Assembly (NCBI GenBank): GCA_016185345.1
Contig: JACPNS010000015.1
Span: 62,001 to 126,000 of the forward strand
Source of the DNA: Solirubrobacterales bacterium
GTDB taxonomy: Bacteria; Actinomycetota; Thermoleophilia; Solirubrobacterales; JACPNS01
DNA length: 64,000 nt
Direction: 5' to 3'
In this document: positions 25,424 to 34,055 of the stretch, piece by piece
How the letters are laid out: the number at the start of each line of letters is the position of its first letter
Position numbering within the stretch: the stretch's first letter is position 1
Made by a program: the position numbers and the translations under genes
The notes under the pieces: model-generated
Seen by the model: only the letters and a program-made list of their open reading frames with translations
The model's database searches: none
What the model was told of the DNA's origin: nothing

Positions 25424-25777
25424 CTAACGGCTGAGCCGCCTGTCGATTTCCTTCTCGTCTGCCCGAATGCGGTACAAAGCCTCGTATGTTGCTTTTCCGG
25501 ACAGACCAAACGTGAACCCATACTTTCGCGGGATGAGTACCGAAACGGCTGAGCAAACTATCGCTACGAACGTGAGTAGAGCGATAGCCCCGAGGATCCA
25601 CATCACTGTCGTCTGCTCCCCGTCTGAGTCGCTGAACGCATCGGCGCCGAGGAACGACACCGCGAGCGATGCGGCGCCGATCAGTAGGCCTGTGCGATTG
25701 CGAAGCTCGTCCAGAGACCGTTCTTGGCTGTCTAACGCAGCTTGTGCGGATTCTCGTGCGAGCCTCTCGAGCGACAT
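25424..25777 (-). CDS. Small two-transmembrane protein with an amphipathic N-terminus
   Basis: This 117-residue protein has an N-terminal helix likely to be coiled coil (about 1-28, LARESAQAALDSQERSLDEL), two hydrophobic segments (about 31-48 and 58-84, ILGAIALLTFVAIVCSAV) and a charged cytosolic C-terminus with AEKEIDRR-like ending (RADEKEIDRRLSR). This layout recalls small 2TM proteins of actinobacteria sometimes found near defence or stress genes, but I cannot assign a family. It is transcribed against the gcv genes and, with the proline-rich ORF, splits gcvH from gcvPA. Its base composition is less GC-rich than the flanks. Confidence 0.65.
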   Translation of the reverse strand: MSLERLARESAQAALDSQERSLDELRNRTGLLIGAASLAVSFLGADAFSDSDGEQTTVMWILGAIALLTFVAIVCSAVSVLIPRKYGFTFGLSGKATYEALYRIRADEKEIDRRLSR

Positions 25778-25903
25778 GGGTGCAACCTATTGATCCGCGC
25801 GGACGAACACACGTTCGTCAAATTCCTTCTCCGAGTCACCTTCTAGAGTTGTCCGTAACGAGAGTTCCCCAACTTTCGTCCCCCGACTCAAGAAGGACAG
25901 TCT

Positions 25904-27280
25904 TTGAGCACCTACACCTCAGACACGCCCGACGACCGCGCCGCAATGCTGGCCGCGATCGGGGCGAAATCGATCGATGACCTCTTCGCCGACATCCCTG
26001 CGGGTGTCCGGCTTGACCGAGACCTGAACCTGCCCACCGGCAAGGCCGAGTTCGAGGTCTTTGACCACCTCTCTGAGCTGGCCGACAAGAACATCCACTC
26101 CGACCGCGAGATCAGCTTCCTCGGCGCCGGGATGTACGACCACTACGTGCCCGCGCTGGTCGATTCGATCATCACCCGAAGCGAGTTCCTCACGCCCTAC
26201 ACGCCCTACCAGCCAGAGGTGTCCCAGGGCGGCCTGCAGGTCATGTTCGAATACCAGACCGCGATCGCGGAGCTGACCGGGCTCGATGTCTCAAACGCAT
26301 CTGTCTACGAGGGACCGAGCGCGATGGCCGCCGCCGGCTACCTCGCCCAGCTCGAGAACGGCCGCGACAAGTTCGTCGTCAGCCAGGCCGTCAACCCGCA
26401 GTACCGCGAGACGCTCAAGACCAACGCTCACGGGTACGGCACCGAAGTCGTCGAGGTCCCCGCGACCGACGGTCTCACCGACCCGGCTGCCCTCGCCGAG
26501 GTGATCGACGCCGACACGGCAGCGGTCTTCATCCAGAACCCGAACTTCTTCGGCGCAATCGAAGACGTCCAGGCGCTCGTCGATGCCGCCAAGGCGCACG
26601 ACGCGCTTGTCGTCTGCGTCGCCGACCCGCTGACGCTTGGCGTGCTCGCGCCTCCAGGCGACTTCGGCGTGGACATCTGCGTCGGCGAAGGCCAGACGCT
26701 CGGCAACCGCCTCGACTTCGGCGGGCCGTCATTCGGATTCTTCGCAGCGGCCAAGAAACTGATCCGCCGTATGCCGGGCCGCATCGCCGGTGAGACGACG
26801 GACGTCGACGGCCGCCGCGGCTGGGTGCTCACACTTCAGACCCGCGAGCAGCACATCCGCCGCGAGAAGGCGACCAGCAACATCTGCACCAGCCAGGCAC
26901 TGAACGCGTTGGCCGGCGTGATTTACCTCTCCTGGCTTGGCCGGCAGGGAATCGTCGAGCTCGGCGAGCTGATGCTCAAGCGCACGGCTTACGCCCGCGA
27001 AGTGCTCGGAGCGGTCGACGGCGTCGAAATCCTCTTCGACGCCCCGGTTTTCCGCGAGTTCGCAATCAAGCTCGACGCGCCGGTCCGCGGGGTGCTCGAC
27101 CAGCTCGCGCTGGATGGCATCAACGGTGGATATCCGATCGGTCTTGACTATCCGGAATACGAAAACACGATCCTGGTGGCGATCACCGAGAAGCGCAGCA
27201 AGGAGCAGATCGACCTGTTCGCCAAGAGCCTCGCGAGTGCCGTGGCCGCCAGCAAGACCGGAGTGGGGGCAGAGGCATGA
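25904..27280 (+). CDS. gcvPA: Glycine dehydrogenase (decarboxylating) subunit 1
   Basis: This 458-residue N-terminal half of the split P protein starts at TTG 25904 with AAGAAGGA nine bases upstream. [37 protein letters not shown] and [11 protein letters not shown] are P1-subunit signatures. With subunit 2 it decarboxylates glycine and loads the aminomethyl group on GcvH. The end overlaps gcvPB by four bases. Confidence 0.97.
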   Translation: MSTYTSDTPDDRAAMLAAIGAKSIDDLFADIPAGVRLDRDLNLPTGKAEFEVFDHLSELADKNIHSDREISFLGAGMYDHYVPALVDSIITRSEFLTPYTPYQPEVSQGGLQVMFEYQTAIAELTGLDVSNASVYEGPSAMAAAGYLAQLENGRDKFVVSQAVNPQYRETLKTNAHGYGTEVVEVPATDGLTDPAALAEVIDADTAAVFIQNPNFFGAIEDVQALVDAAKAHDALVVCVADPLTLGVLAPPGDFGVDICVGEGQTLGNRLDFGGPSFGFFAAAKKLIRRMPGRIAGETTDVDGRRGWVLTLQTREQHIRREKATSNICTSQALNALAGVIYLSWLGRQGIVELGELMLKRTAYAREVLGAVDGVEILFDAPVFREFAIKLDAPVRGVLDQLALDGINGGYPIGLDYPEYENTILVAITEKRSKEQIDLFAKSLASAVAASKTGVGAEA

Positions 27281-28791
27281 CGATCAACGTCACAGAAACT
27301 CCGATGCAGGCCGAAAAGGCCACAACAATTTACGAGAAGTCCAAGCCCGGCCGTCGCGCATCGACGCTGCCCGTGCTTGACGTGCCAGACGTTTCGGTCG
27401 AGGACCTGCTGCCCGCATCTGCGATCCGCAAGACCCCGCCGCGCCTGCCAGAGATCAGTGAGCCGGAGATCGTCCGCCACTACAACAAGCTCAGCCGCCG
27501 CAACTTCGACCTCGACTCGGGCTTCTACCCGCTCGGTTCGTGCACGATGAAGCACAATCCGAAGCTGCACGAGCGCGCAGCGGCGCTGCCCGGCTTCGCT
27601 CGGCTGCACCCACTGCAGTCGTCCGAGCGTGCCCAGGGCGCGCTTGAGCTGATGTACAACCTCGAGGGCGCGCTGTCGGAGATCACGGGTCTTCCGCACG
27701 TCTCGCTCCAACCCAGCGCCGGATCACACGGCGAGCTCGCCGGAGTGCTCCTGACCAAGGCCTACCACGAGGACCGCGGCGAGACCCGCACGAAGGTCCT
27801 CGCGCCCGACACTTCGCACGGCACGAACCCGGCCACCGTCACGATGGCCGGATACGAGACCGTCAAGGTTGCAACCAACGAGCGCGGCGGGGTGGACCTC
27901 GACGATCTGCGCGAGAAGGCAACGACTGATGTCGCCTGCCTGATGCTCACGAACCCCAACACACTGGGATTGTTCGACGAGAACATCGAAGAGATCGCGA
28001 AGATCATGCACGACGTCGGCGCGACGCTCTACTACGACGGCGCCAACCTCAACGCCGTGATGGGCATCTCTCGCCCCGGCGATATGGGCTTTGACATCGT
28101 CCACATGAACCTGCACAAGTCGTTCACGCAGCCGCACGGCGGCGGCGGACCGGGTTCTGGGCCAATCGCGGTATCCGAGCGCATGGCGCCATACCTGCCC
28201 AAGCCGCGGATCGTAAAGAAGGAAGGCCGCTTCCGTTACGACTTCGATCAGCCAAAGAGCATTGGGCGCCTGCGCGGCTTCCAAGGCAACTTCGGCGTGT
28301 TCGTGCGCACCTACGCATACATCTGCTCGCTCGGTGGCGAGGGACTGAAGGCCGCGTCCGAAACAGCGGTGTTGAACGCCAACTACATGCTCGAAAAGGG
28401 CAAGCAGAACGAGCGCGTGAACAAGTACCTTCCGGTCGCCTTTGATCGCACGGCAAAGCACGAGTACGTGTTGAGCGCCGCAGAATCGAAGCGCCAGCTC
28501 GACGTGCGAGCAACCGACATCGCCAAACGCCTGCTGGACCTCGGCTACCACCCGCCGACGATCTACTTCCCGCTGCTCGTTGACGAGGCGCTGATGATCG
28601 AGCCGACTGAGACTGAAACGATGGAGACGCTCGACGGATTCATCGAAGCACTCGACCAGATCTTGGAAGAGGCCGAGAAGGATCCCGCCTTCGTGCAGAA
28701 CGCTCCCTACACCACGCCGGTCCGCAGGTTGGACGAGGCAGCGGCGGCGCGTAGTCCTGTGGTGACGCAGGATCTCGACCTGCTGCCCTAG
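27277..28791 (+). CDS. gcvPB: Glycine dehydrogenase (decarboxylating) subunit 2
   Basis: This 504-residue PLP-bearing half of the split P protein carries the Schiff-base lysine Lys281 in [29 protein letters not shown] near the N-terminus, [15 protein letters not shown] and [16 protein letters not shown] are conserved. It forms a heterotetramer with subunit 1. About 30 residues at the N-terminus are variable. trpS follows by 12 bases. Confidence 0.97.
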   Translation: MTINVTETPMQAEKATTIYEKSKPGRRASTLPVLDVPDVSVEDLLPASAIRKTPPRLPEISEPEIVRHYNKLSRRNFDLDSGFYPLGSCTMKHNPKLHERAAALPGFARLHPLQSSERAQGALELMYNLEGALSEITGLPHVSLQPSAGSHGELAGVLLTKAYHEDRGETRTKVLAPDTSHGTNPATVTMAGYETVKVATNERGGVDLDDLREKATTDVACLMLTNPNTLGLFDENIEEIAKIMHDVGATLYYDGANLNAVMGISRPGDMGFDIVHMNLHKSFTQPHGGGGPGSGPIAVSERMAPYLPKPRIVKKEGRFRYDFDQPKSIGRLRGFQGNFGVFVRTYAYICSLGGEGLKAASETAVLNANYMLEKGKQNERVNKYLPVAFDRTAKHEYVLSAAESKRQLDVRATDIAKRLLDLGYHPPTIYFPLLVDEALMIEPTETETMETLDGFIEALDQILEEAEKDPAFVQNAPYTTPVRRLDEAAAARSPVVTQDLDLLP

Positions 28792-28803
28792 TACAACTGC
28801 CGC

Positions 28804-29814
28804 GTGCGAATCTTCAGCGGAATCCAGCCAACCGGCAAGAAGCACCTCGGCAACTACATCGGTGCGATAAGCCAGTACGTCGACCTTCAGGACCAGGGCG
28901 ATCCCTCGATCTTCTGCGTGGTTGACCTGCACTCGATCTCGGTCGTCTACGACCCAGCCGAGCAACGCGAGCGCGTCTATGACACCGCGGCGATCCTGCT
29001 CGCGGCCGGCCTTGACCCCGAGCGCTGCATCTTCTTCCGACAGTCCGACGTGCCCGAGCACACGGAGCTGACTTGGCTGCTCTCATCGATCACCAGCCAC
29101 GGCGATCTCAATCGCATGACCCAGTTCAAGGAGAAGTCGGCCAAGCAGCGCGAGCGCGTTGTGTCGGCGCTTTTCTTCTATCCCGTCCTGATGGCCGCGG
29201 ACATCCTCGCTTATCGCACCACGCTCGTGCCGGTCGGCGACGACCAGCGCCAGCACATCGAGCTCGCGCGTCAGATCGCGACCAACTTCAACCAGCGCTA
29301 CGGCAAGACCTTCGTGGTTCCCGACTGGCGCATTCCCGAGGTCGGCGCGCGGATCATGGACCTGAAAAACCCAGAATCCAAGATGTCCACGACCAGCGAG
29401 AACCCGGCCGGCACCGTCTACGTGCTCGACGAGCCAAAGGCGATCGAGAAGAAGTTCAAGTCCGCAACGACCGACAGCGGCAGCGAAGTGGTGCGCGCGC
29501 CCGACAAACCCGGAATCAGCAATTTGGTCGAAATTCTCGCTTTTGTGTCTGGGCGGGCGATGGATCAGGTTGAGGCCGATTTTGCCGGTCAGCAGTACGG
29601 ATCCTTCAAGGGAGCCGTCGCCGAAGCCGTGATTGAGTATTTGCGCCCCGTGCAGGAGAAATACGCGGAGATCCGTCCGGACGAGGCCGCGCTTGAAGCT
29701 GTTCTGGGCGCTGGAGCGGCTCGGGCGCAGGCAATTGCCGGTCCGATCGTGGCGGAGGCGCGCGACAAAATGGGTCTGGGCCCCACTGTAAGTTCAGCGC
29801 CGTGGAAAGCCTGA
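28804..29814 (+). CDS. trpS: Tryptophanyl-tRNA synthetase
   Basis: This 336-residue class I synthetase starts at GTG 28804. The opening RIFSGIQPTGKKHLGNYIG contains the HIGH-equivalent (HLGN). PVGDDQRQHIELARQIA and the KMSKS-equivalent ESKMSTTSEN (about 193-202) are present. It charges tRNA-Trp in the cytosol. Its end overlaps scpA by 13 bases, so the three genes trpS-scpA-scpB are linked. Confidence 0.97.
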   Translation: MRIFSGIQPTGKKHLGNYIGAISQYVDLQDQGDPSIFCVVDLHSISVVYDPAEQRERVYDTAAILLAAGLDPERCIFFRQSDVPEHTELTWLLSSITSHGDLNRMTQFKEKSAKQRERVVSALFFYPVLMAADILAYRTTLVPVGDDQRQHIELARQIATNFNQRYGKTFVVPDWRIPEVGARIMDLKNPESKMSTTSENPAGTVYVLDEPKAIEKKFKSATTDSGSEVVRAPDKPGISNLVEILAFVSGRAMDQVEADFAGQQYGSFKGAVAEAVIEYLRPVQEKYAEIRPDEAALEAVLGAGAARAQAIAGPIVAEARDKMGLGPTVSSAPWKA

Positions 29815-30686
29815 ACAAACTGATCGACGCGGACGCCCGCGACGAAGCCCTCGCCGGCGCGGTGACGATCGAGGAGATCGAAGCTGCTGAGATCGAGGCT
29901 TCGGCGGGCGAACCCGTTCACGTCGCCGCCTTGAGCGAAGGAACCCCGCGCTTTGATGCGCTGGAGCTTGATCTCGAGGTCTTCCACGGCCCGTTTGACC
30001 TACTGCTTGAGCTGGTCATGCGAGAAGAGATTGATCTCTTGGAGGTCGACCTCGCAACAATCGTGCTCGGCTACGTCGAGCTGCTCGAATCGCGCGGCGA
30101 GATCGAGCTCGAGCCGGTCACAGAGTTTGTTGTTCTGATCGCGGCGCTGCTTGAGCTAAAGAGCCGCATGATGCTCCCGCGCGAAGAGACCGACGGCGTC
30201 TTTGACCTCGAGTTCGACGCAGAGGAGGCGGCCGAAGAGCTGCTCAGCCGCATGCTCGAGTACCACCGCTACAACAAGCTTGCTGGATGGCTGCGCGAGC
30301 GATACCACGCCGAGCAGCCGTTTCACTACCGCAGCGCTCCGCTCCCGCGTGAGATGCGCACGGTCAGCTACGAGAGGATCGGCAAGGTCTACAACCCGGA
30401 CAAACTTGCGAGCGCGATCGGCGACCTGCTGAGTGTGCCAGAGCAGATGTCGATGCCGCACATGCGCGTGCACCGCGCCACGCTGCAGGATCGACTGAGC
30501 AGCCTGCGCACGCTGCTCAAGCGCGCTACGCACTTCAACTTCGATGACGCCGTCGAGGGCGAGGATCGCCTCACGGAAGCGCTCACGGTCTGGGCGTTGC
30601 TCGAGCTCTACAAGCTCGGTGAGGCCGACTGGGAGCAGGAAGAAACCTTTGGACCGATTGAGGTCTATTCAAGGACTGCGGCATGA
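29802..30686 (+). CDS. scpA: Condensin-associated kleisin ScpA
   Basis: This 294-residue kleisin bridges SMC heads for chromosome segregation. A 50-residue acidic N-terminus precedes the conserved LEVFHGPFDLLLELVMREEIDLLEVDLA region (shown here in part: FHGPFDLLLELV). LLELKSRMMLPRE and a C-terminal winged helix (TEALTVWALLELYKLGE) follow. GTG 29802 lies inside trpS. The end overlaps scpB by four bases. Confidence 0.93.
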   Translation: MESLNKLIDADARDEALAGAVTIEEIEAAEIEASAGEPVHVAALSEGTPRFDALELDLEVFHGPFDLLLELVMREEIDLLEVDLATIVLGYVELLESRGEIELEPVTEFVVLIAALLELKSRMMLPREETDGVFDLEFDAEEAAEELLSRMLEYHRYNKLAGWLRERYHAEQPFHYRSAPLPREMRTVSYERIGKVYNPDKLASAIGDLLSVPEQMSMPHMRVHRATLQDRLSSLRTLLKRATHFNFDDAVEGEDRLTEALTVWALLELYKLGEADWEQEETFGPIEVYSRTAA

Positions 30687-31342
30687 GTGAACAACCAGAA
30701 GAAGTGGACATCGAAGTCCCGGACCCATCCGAGGGAATTCCTGAGTCTCAACGACTCACGCTCCCCGCCAAGCTGGAGGCGCTTTTGTTCCTCTCCAACG
30801 AACCGCTCACGGTCGCTCAGCTCGTAGAGGCGACCGAATCTACTGAGTCGAAGATCGATCAGGCGCTCAGTGTTATCGAAGAGGATTGTGAGACGGGAAC
30901 GCGTGGGGTCGTCCTGCGCAAGATCTCCGGTGGATACAAGCTCGCCAGCGCGCCCGGCGCCGACGCAGCAGCAAAGCGCCTCTTCGCCAAGCCGCGCACC
31001 CCGCCGCTCACGCAGGCCCAGGCCGAGTGCCTGGCGATCATCGCCTATCTGCAGCCTGTCTCACGCCCGGAGGTCGCCCGCATCCGCGGTGTCAGCTCCG
31101 AGAGCGCGCTCGCCACGCTGCTCGAGCGCGGATTGGTCGCAGACGCCGGTCGATCCAAGTTCGGCGCAGTGATCTTCCGCACCACCGAGCTTTTTGACCG
31201 CTTGTTCGGTCTTGAGGGCCTCGACAAGCTTCCGAACGTCGCCGCCTTCGATCCTTCACCCGAAGATGAGCGCGATTTGCGCGAACGGCTGATGAAAGCC
31301 GGCGAAGCCCGCGAGGCTTCGACCCCGAACATCGCGCAGTAG
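30683..31342 (+). CDS. scpB: Condensin-associated protein ScpB
   Basis: This 219-residue protein has two winged-helix domains, as in ScpB. LEALLFLSNEPLTVAQL opens the first. GVVLRKISGGYKLAS and TQAQAECLAIIAYLQPVSRPEVARIRGV mark the link and second domain. The C-terminal 30 residues are charged. It binds ScpA in the SMC complex. It is the last gene before the 500-base non-coding region. Confidence 0.95.
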   Translation: MSEQPEEVDIEVPDPSEGIPESQRLTLPAKLEALLFLSNEPLTVAQLVEATESTESKIDQALSVIEEDCETGTRGVVLRKISGGYKLASAPGADAAAKRLFAKPRTPPLTQAQAECLAIIAYLQPVSRPEVARIRGVSSESALATLLERGLVADAGRSKFGAVIFRTTELFDRLFGLEGLDKLPNVAAFDPSPEDERDLRERLMKAGEAREASTPNIAQ

Positions 31343-31610
31343 GCGCCAAAAGCACTCGTTTTATCCCCGCAGAGACTTTCGTACAGGGGGTTAAAACCCC
31401 ATAGACAAGCGGTTGGGGGTCACGACCCCTCGAACAAACGTCCAAGTTACTCACTAGTGGCTATTTATGGGATATGGCATCGGCCGATAATCCCCTTGAA
31501 CGATCCGGGACATGATCTTCAACTCAAGAGATTGAGAACAAGGAGATTCAAGTTTCGGGGAATTGACTGTCGGCGCGACAGCGAGTGGTTCGGCCAAGTG
31601 CCTTCCATGC

Positions 31611-31740
31611 ATGTCGTGCCCGGCATCTCCCCCCAGAGACGATTTCAAAGCTGACTTGGTTCCCTGTAGAGCGATCTACATACCCCCCCGGGAGCTAGTC
31701 GTTGAAAGGCCCTTCGCTACGGACTAGGCGGGGGCCTTTC
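31611..31740 (+). ncRNA. Candidate small RNA with two poly-C tracts and its own terminator (6C-like)
   Basis: A six-C tract at 31629-31634 is flanked by TCT/AGA and, further out, TCGT (31614-31617) and ACGA (31639-31642), so the C's would sit in a loop. A seven-C tract at 31683-31689 follows the TGTAGA/TCTACA hairpin. The terminator comes directly after. The actinobacterial 6C small RNA is known for hairpins with C-rich loops followed by a terminator, and this resembles it. The 5' end is unclear and the first stem is weak. A covariance-model search would decide. Confidence 0.35.
31704..31740 (+). terminator. Rho-independent terminator
   Basis: GAAAGGCCC (31704-31712) and GGGCCTTTC (31732-31740) form a perfect nine-base stem, followed by GCTTTT. 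CTAGTC (31695-31700) is also complementary to GACTAG (31722-31727) in the loop, which could give a pseudoknot or competing fold. Confidence 0.75.
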
Positions 31741-31780
31741 GCTTTTAACGGGTCAACTACGATCAGGGCTCGGTTTTCAT

Positions 31781-31810
31781 TCTCGCGAGAACGCCTACCC
31801 CCATAGGCGT
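31781..31810 (+). promoter_or_regulatory. Palindrome and hairpin in the ABC-F leader
   Basis: TCTCGCGAGA (31781-31790) is a perfect 10-base palindrome. ACGCCTA (31791-31797) and TAGGCGT (31804-31810) directly after it form a seven-base stem with a CCCCCA loop. Both lie within 65 bases of the ABC-F ATG. Leader structures control some ABC-F genes by attenuation; here that is only a possibility. Confidence 0.35.
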
Positions 31811-31844
31811 CTCCTTCAGATTCAAAGAAGAACCCGGCACCCCC

Positions 31845-33443
31845 ATGCTGCTGCACGCTGAACACATCACCAAGACCATCGGTACGCGAACCCTGTTCGC
31901 GGACATCGACCTGACGCTCTATCCGGGCGACAAGGTCGGCCTGGTCGGACGCAACGGGGTGGGGAAGACCACATTCCTCAAACTGATCGCCGAGCCCCAG
32001 CGCGACGGCGACATGCGGATCCGACACTTCGGCAATATCGGTTACTTGCCGCAGGACCCGCGCATCGACGACAACGTCGATCTGAACAAGTCCGTTGTAG
32101 ACCATGTGATCTCTTCGCTCAATCTCGACTCCGAGCGCGACGAGCTTGCCGAGTTGCTCACCGCGATGGAGAAGGACCCGAACGAGAATGCGATCGTCGC
32201 CTACACCGCAGCTCAAGAGCGCTACGCCGACAAGGGTGGCTACACGGCCGAGGAGAAGGCCGGATCCTTCGCCCGCGGCATCGGCCTGCGCGAAGAACGC
32301 ATCAACGCGCCGCTTCACGAACTCTCAGGAGGCGAGCTGCGTCTGGCCGAGATCGCCCGCATCCTTTTTGCATCACCGGACGCGCTGCTGCTCGACGAGC
32401 CGACCAACCACATCGACACCGACGCCCGCCTCTGGCTGCTCGACTTCATGCGCAACTATCGCGGCGGCTTGCTCGTGATCAGCCACGACATCGACCTGCT
32501 CGACGAGTCGATCACCCGCGTCATTCACCTCGACGAAGGCCAGGCGCACGAATACAAGGGCACGTACTCGCGCTACATCAGTTCGCGCGCCGCCGACGAA
32601 GAGCGGCTCGAAAAGGTCGAGGCCCAGCGCGAGGCCGACGCCAAACGCATGAAGACGCTCGCCGACAAGATGCGTGGCCAGAGCGCCAAGCGAGCAAAGG
32701 CCGCCAAGGCGCTCGACCGCCGCGTTGAGACGTTGCGTGCCGAGGCGCCAAAGAGCGTCAGCAAGCAGCGCGACGCGCACTACAAGTTTCCCGATCCGCC
32801 GCACTGCCACCGCACGGTGTTGATGGTTGACAACCTCGCGAAGTCCTACGACGAGAACGACGTGTTCAGCGACCTGAACTTCACGCTCGATCGCGGGCAG
32901 CGCATGTGCCTGATCGGGTTCAACGGCGCCGGTAAGTCAACGCTGCTGAAGCTGATCGCGAAGATCACCGAACCGACCGAGGGGAGCGTCGAGTACGGCG
33001 TCGGCGTCTCGGTTGGCTACTACGACCAGGAGCACGGCGACATCGATGCTTCCGAGACCGTCATCGAGAATGCCCGTAAAGACCTCTCTGGATTCTCCGA
33101 CCCTGAGACCCGCAGCCTGCTCGCCAAGTTCCAGCTGACCGGAGACACGGTTTACCAGAACGCAATGACTCTGTCGGGAGGCGAGAAGACCAAGCTCGCA
33201 CTGGCAAAGCTCGTCGCCGGCAAGCACAACGTCCTGCTGCTGGACGAGCCGACCAACAACCTCGACCCGGCTTCGCGCGACTACATCGCCGAGGCGCTGT
33301 CGGGCTGGACCGGCACGATCATCGCCGTCAGTCACGACACGGAGTTCATCGACGTCCTCAATCCCGACTTCTCACTAGTCTTGCCCGACGCCGACTTCAG
33401 CCACTGGCAAGAGGGCGACCTTGAGATGGTCGCGCTCGCCTAA
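31845..33443 (+). CDS. ABC-F family ATPase (ribosome-associated type)
   Basis: This 532-residue protein has two ABC domains and no membrane segments. Walker A motifs are GRNGVGKTT (about 36-44) and GFNGAGKST (about 358-366). Signatures are ELSGGELRLAEIARI and LSGGEKTKLALAKL, and Walker B sites LLLDEPTNHID and LLLDEPTNNLD end in Glu for hydrolysis. The linker between them (about 245-315) is charged and helical, as in ABC-F proteins that enter the ribosomal E site. Subtype (EttA, Uup, resistance) cannot be assigned by eye. Confidence 0.93.
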   Translation: MLLHAEHITKTIGTRTLFADIDLTLYPGDKVGLVGRNGVGKTTFLKLIAEPQRDGDMRIRHFGNIGYLPQDPRIDDNVDLNKSVVDHVISSLNLDSERDELAELLTAMEKDPNENAIVAYTAAQERYADKGGYTAEEKAGSFARGIGLREERINAPLHELSGGELRLAEIARILFASPDALLLDEPTNHIDTDARLWLLDFMRNYRGGLLVISHDIDLLDESITRVIHLDEGQAHEYKGTYSRYISSRAADEERLEKVEAQREADAKRMKTLADKMRGQSAKRAKAAKALDRRVETLRAEAPKSVSKQRDAHYKFPDPPHCHRTVLMVDNLAKSYDENDVFSDLNFTLDRGQRMCLIGFNGAGKSTLLKLIAKITEPTEGSVEYGVGVSVGYYDQEHGDIDASETVIENARKDLSGFSDPETRSLLAKFQLTGDTVYQNAMTLSGGEKTKLALAKLVAGKHNVLLLDEPTNNLDPASRDYIAEALSGWTGTIIAVSHDTEFIDVLNPDFSLVLPDADFSHWQEGDLEMVALA

Positions 33444-33455
33444 GGAGCAGAGCAA

Positions 33456-33923
33456 GTGAGTACGCACACAGAGCCATTCATCTGGTTTGACGCCGACCCG
33501 CACGAATTGCGCGACTTCTACGCAAGTATTTTTGACGACTTCGAGACGATTCACGAACTGCGAGGGTCCGATGGCGCCGTACTCGGTGTGACGGTCAGCA
33601 TCGGCGGTAGGCGGTACAGCCTCTTCAACGGAGGCCCCGGCTTTCCGCACACCAATGCGTTCTCACTGATGATCTACACCGACGACCAGGAGCAGACCGA
33701 CCGATACTGGAACGCACTGCTCGCCGATGGCGGCGAAGAGCATGCCTGTGGTTGGTTGACCGACAAGTTCGGCCTCAAGTGGCAGGTCACGCCGAAGTTC
33801 ATGATGGAGGTCCTTGCGAGCGACGACGCGGAGGGTCGCGAGCGCGCGTTCAACGCGATGCTGACGATGCAAAAGTTGATCGTCGCGGACCTTGAAGCTG
33901 CCTTTGCCGGCAGCGCCGACTAG
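33456..33923 (+). CDS. VOC-superfamily protein (PhnB/3-demethylubiquinone methyltransferase-like)
   Basis: This 155-residue protein has the single-domain glyoxalase-like fold of the PhnB-type family. IWFDADPHELRDFYASIF opens it. SLFNGGPGFPHTNAFSLMIY and GGEEHACGWLTDKFGLKWQVTP are the family's usual blocks. Despite the methyltransferase name in databases, function is unknown. GTG 33456 has TAAGGAG just upstream, formed partly by the ABC-F stop. It converges on the rlmN-linked ORF with a three-base overlap of stops. Confidence 0.85.
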   Translation: MSTHTEPFIWFDADPHELRDFYASIFDDFETIHELRGSDGAVLGVTVSIGGRRYSLFNGGPGFPHTNAFSLMIYTDDQEQTDRYWNALLADGGEEHACGWLTDKFGLKWQVTPKFMMEVLASDDAEGRERAFNAMLTMQKLIVADLEAAFAGSAD

Positions 33924-34045
33924 TTCGAGACGGTGAACGAGCCGACGAGGTCGTCGGTCTCGATGATCTCGCGGCCGAAGAGCCAGAGCGCGATGGGACT
34001 CAACTTGAGGTTCGCGACTGCGGGCGGGATTAGCAAGGTGCGCAT
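33920..34045 (-). CDS. Possible 41-residue small protein downstream of rlmN
   Basis: ATG 34045 lies 11 bases after the rlmN stop on the same strand and opens a 41-codon frame ending at 33920. Codon third positions are almost all G or C, unlike a random frame, and the sequence has an ordered look (KLSPIALWLFGREIIETDD, GSFTVSN). I recognise no family. Its placement suggests it is co-transcribed with rlmN. Confidence 0.4.
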   Translation of the reverse strand: MRTLLIPPAVANLKLSPIALWLFGREIIETDDLVGSFTVSN

Positions 34046-34055
34046 TTTTTCGATC

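Larger units (their letters stand above)
31343..31844 (+). other. Structured 500-base non-coding region between scpB and the ABC-F gene
   Basis: No convincing ORF lies here. The plus strand can form a string of hairpins: GGGGTT-AA-AACCCC (31387-31400), GGGGT-CACG-ACCCC (31416-31429), CTCAA-GAGA-TTGAG (31523-31536, GNRA-type loop), CTGTCG-GCG-CGACAG (31567-31581), TGTAGA-GCGA-TCTACA (31665-31680, GNRA-type loop) and a strong terminator (31704-31740). Two poly-C tracts occur at 31629-31634 and 31683-31689. A palindrome and hairpin (31781-31810) then precede the ABC-F start. It does not show the conserved cores of tmRNA, RNase P RNA or SRP RNA. Confidence 0.6.

Noticed and set aside
25778-25903. 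A glycine riboswitch ahead of gcvPA
   Set aside because: The conserved glycine-riboswitch stems and core are absent; only a ribosome site AAGAAGGA is clear.
27724-29061. A 445-residue minus-strand frame over gcvPB and trpS
   Set aside because: It lies antisense to two unmistakable genes and shows only the composition expected of a shadow frame.
31454-31648. A 64-residue minus-strand ORF in the structured non-coding region
   Set aside because: It has no sensible codon bias, no ribosome site, and coincides with the plus-strand hairpins.
31343-31740. tmRNA, RNase P RNA or SRP RNA
   Set aside because: None of their conserved core sequences or end structures are present, and there is no tag-peptide frame.
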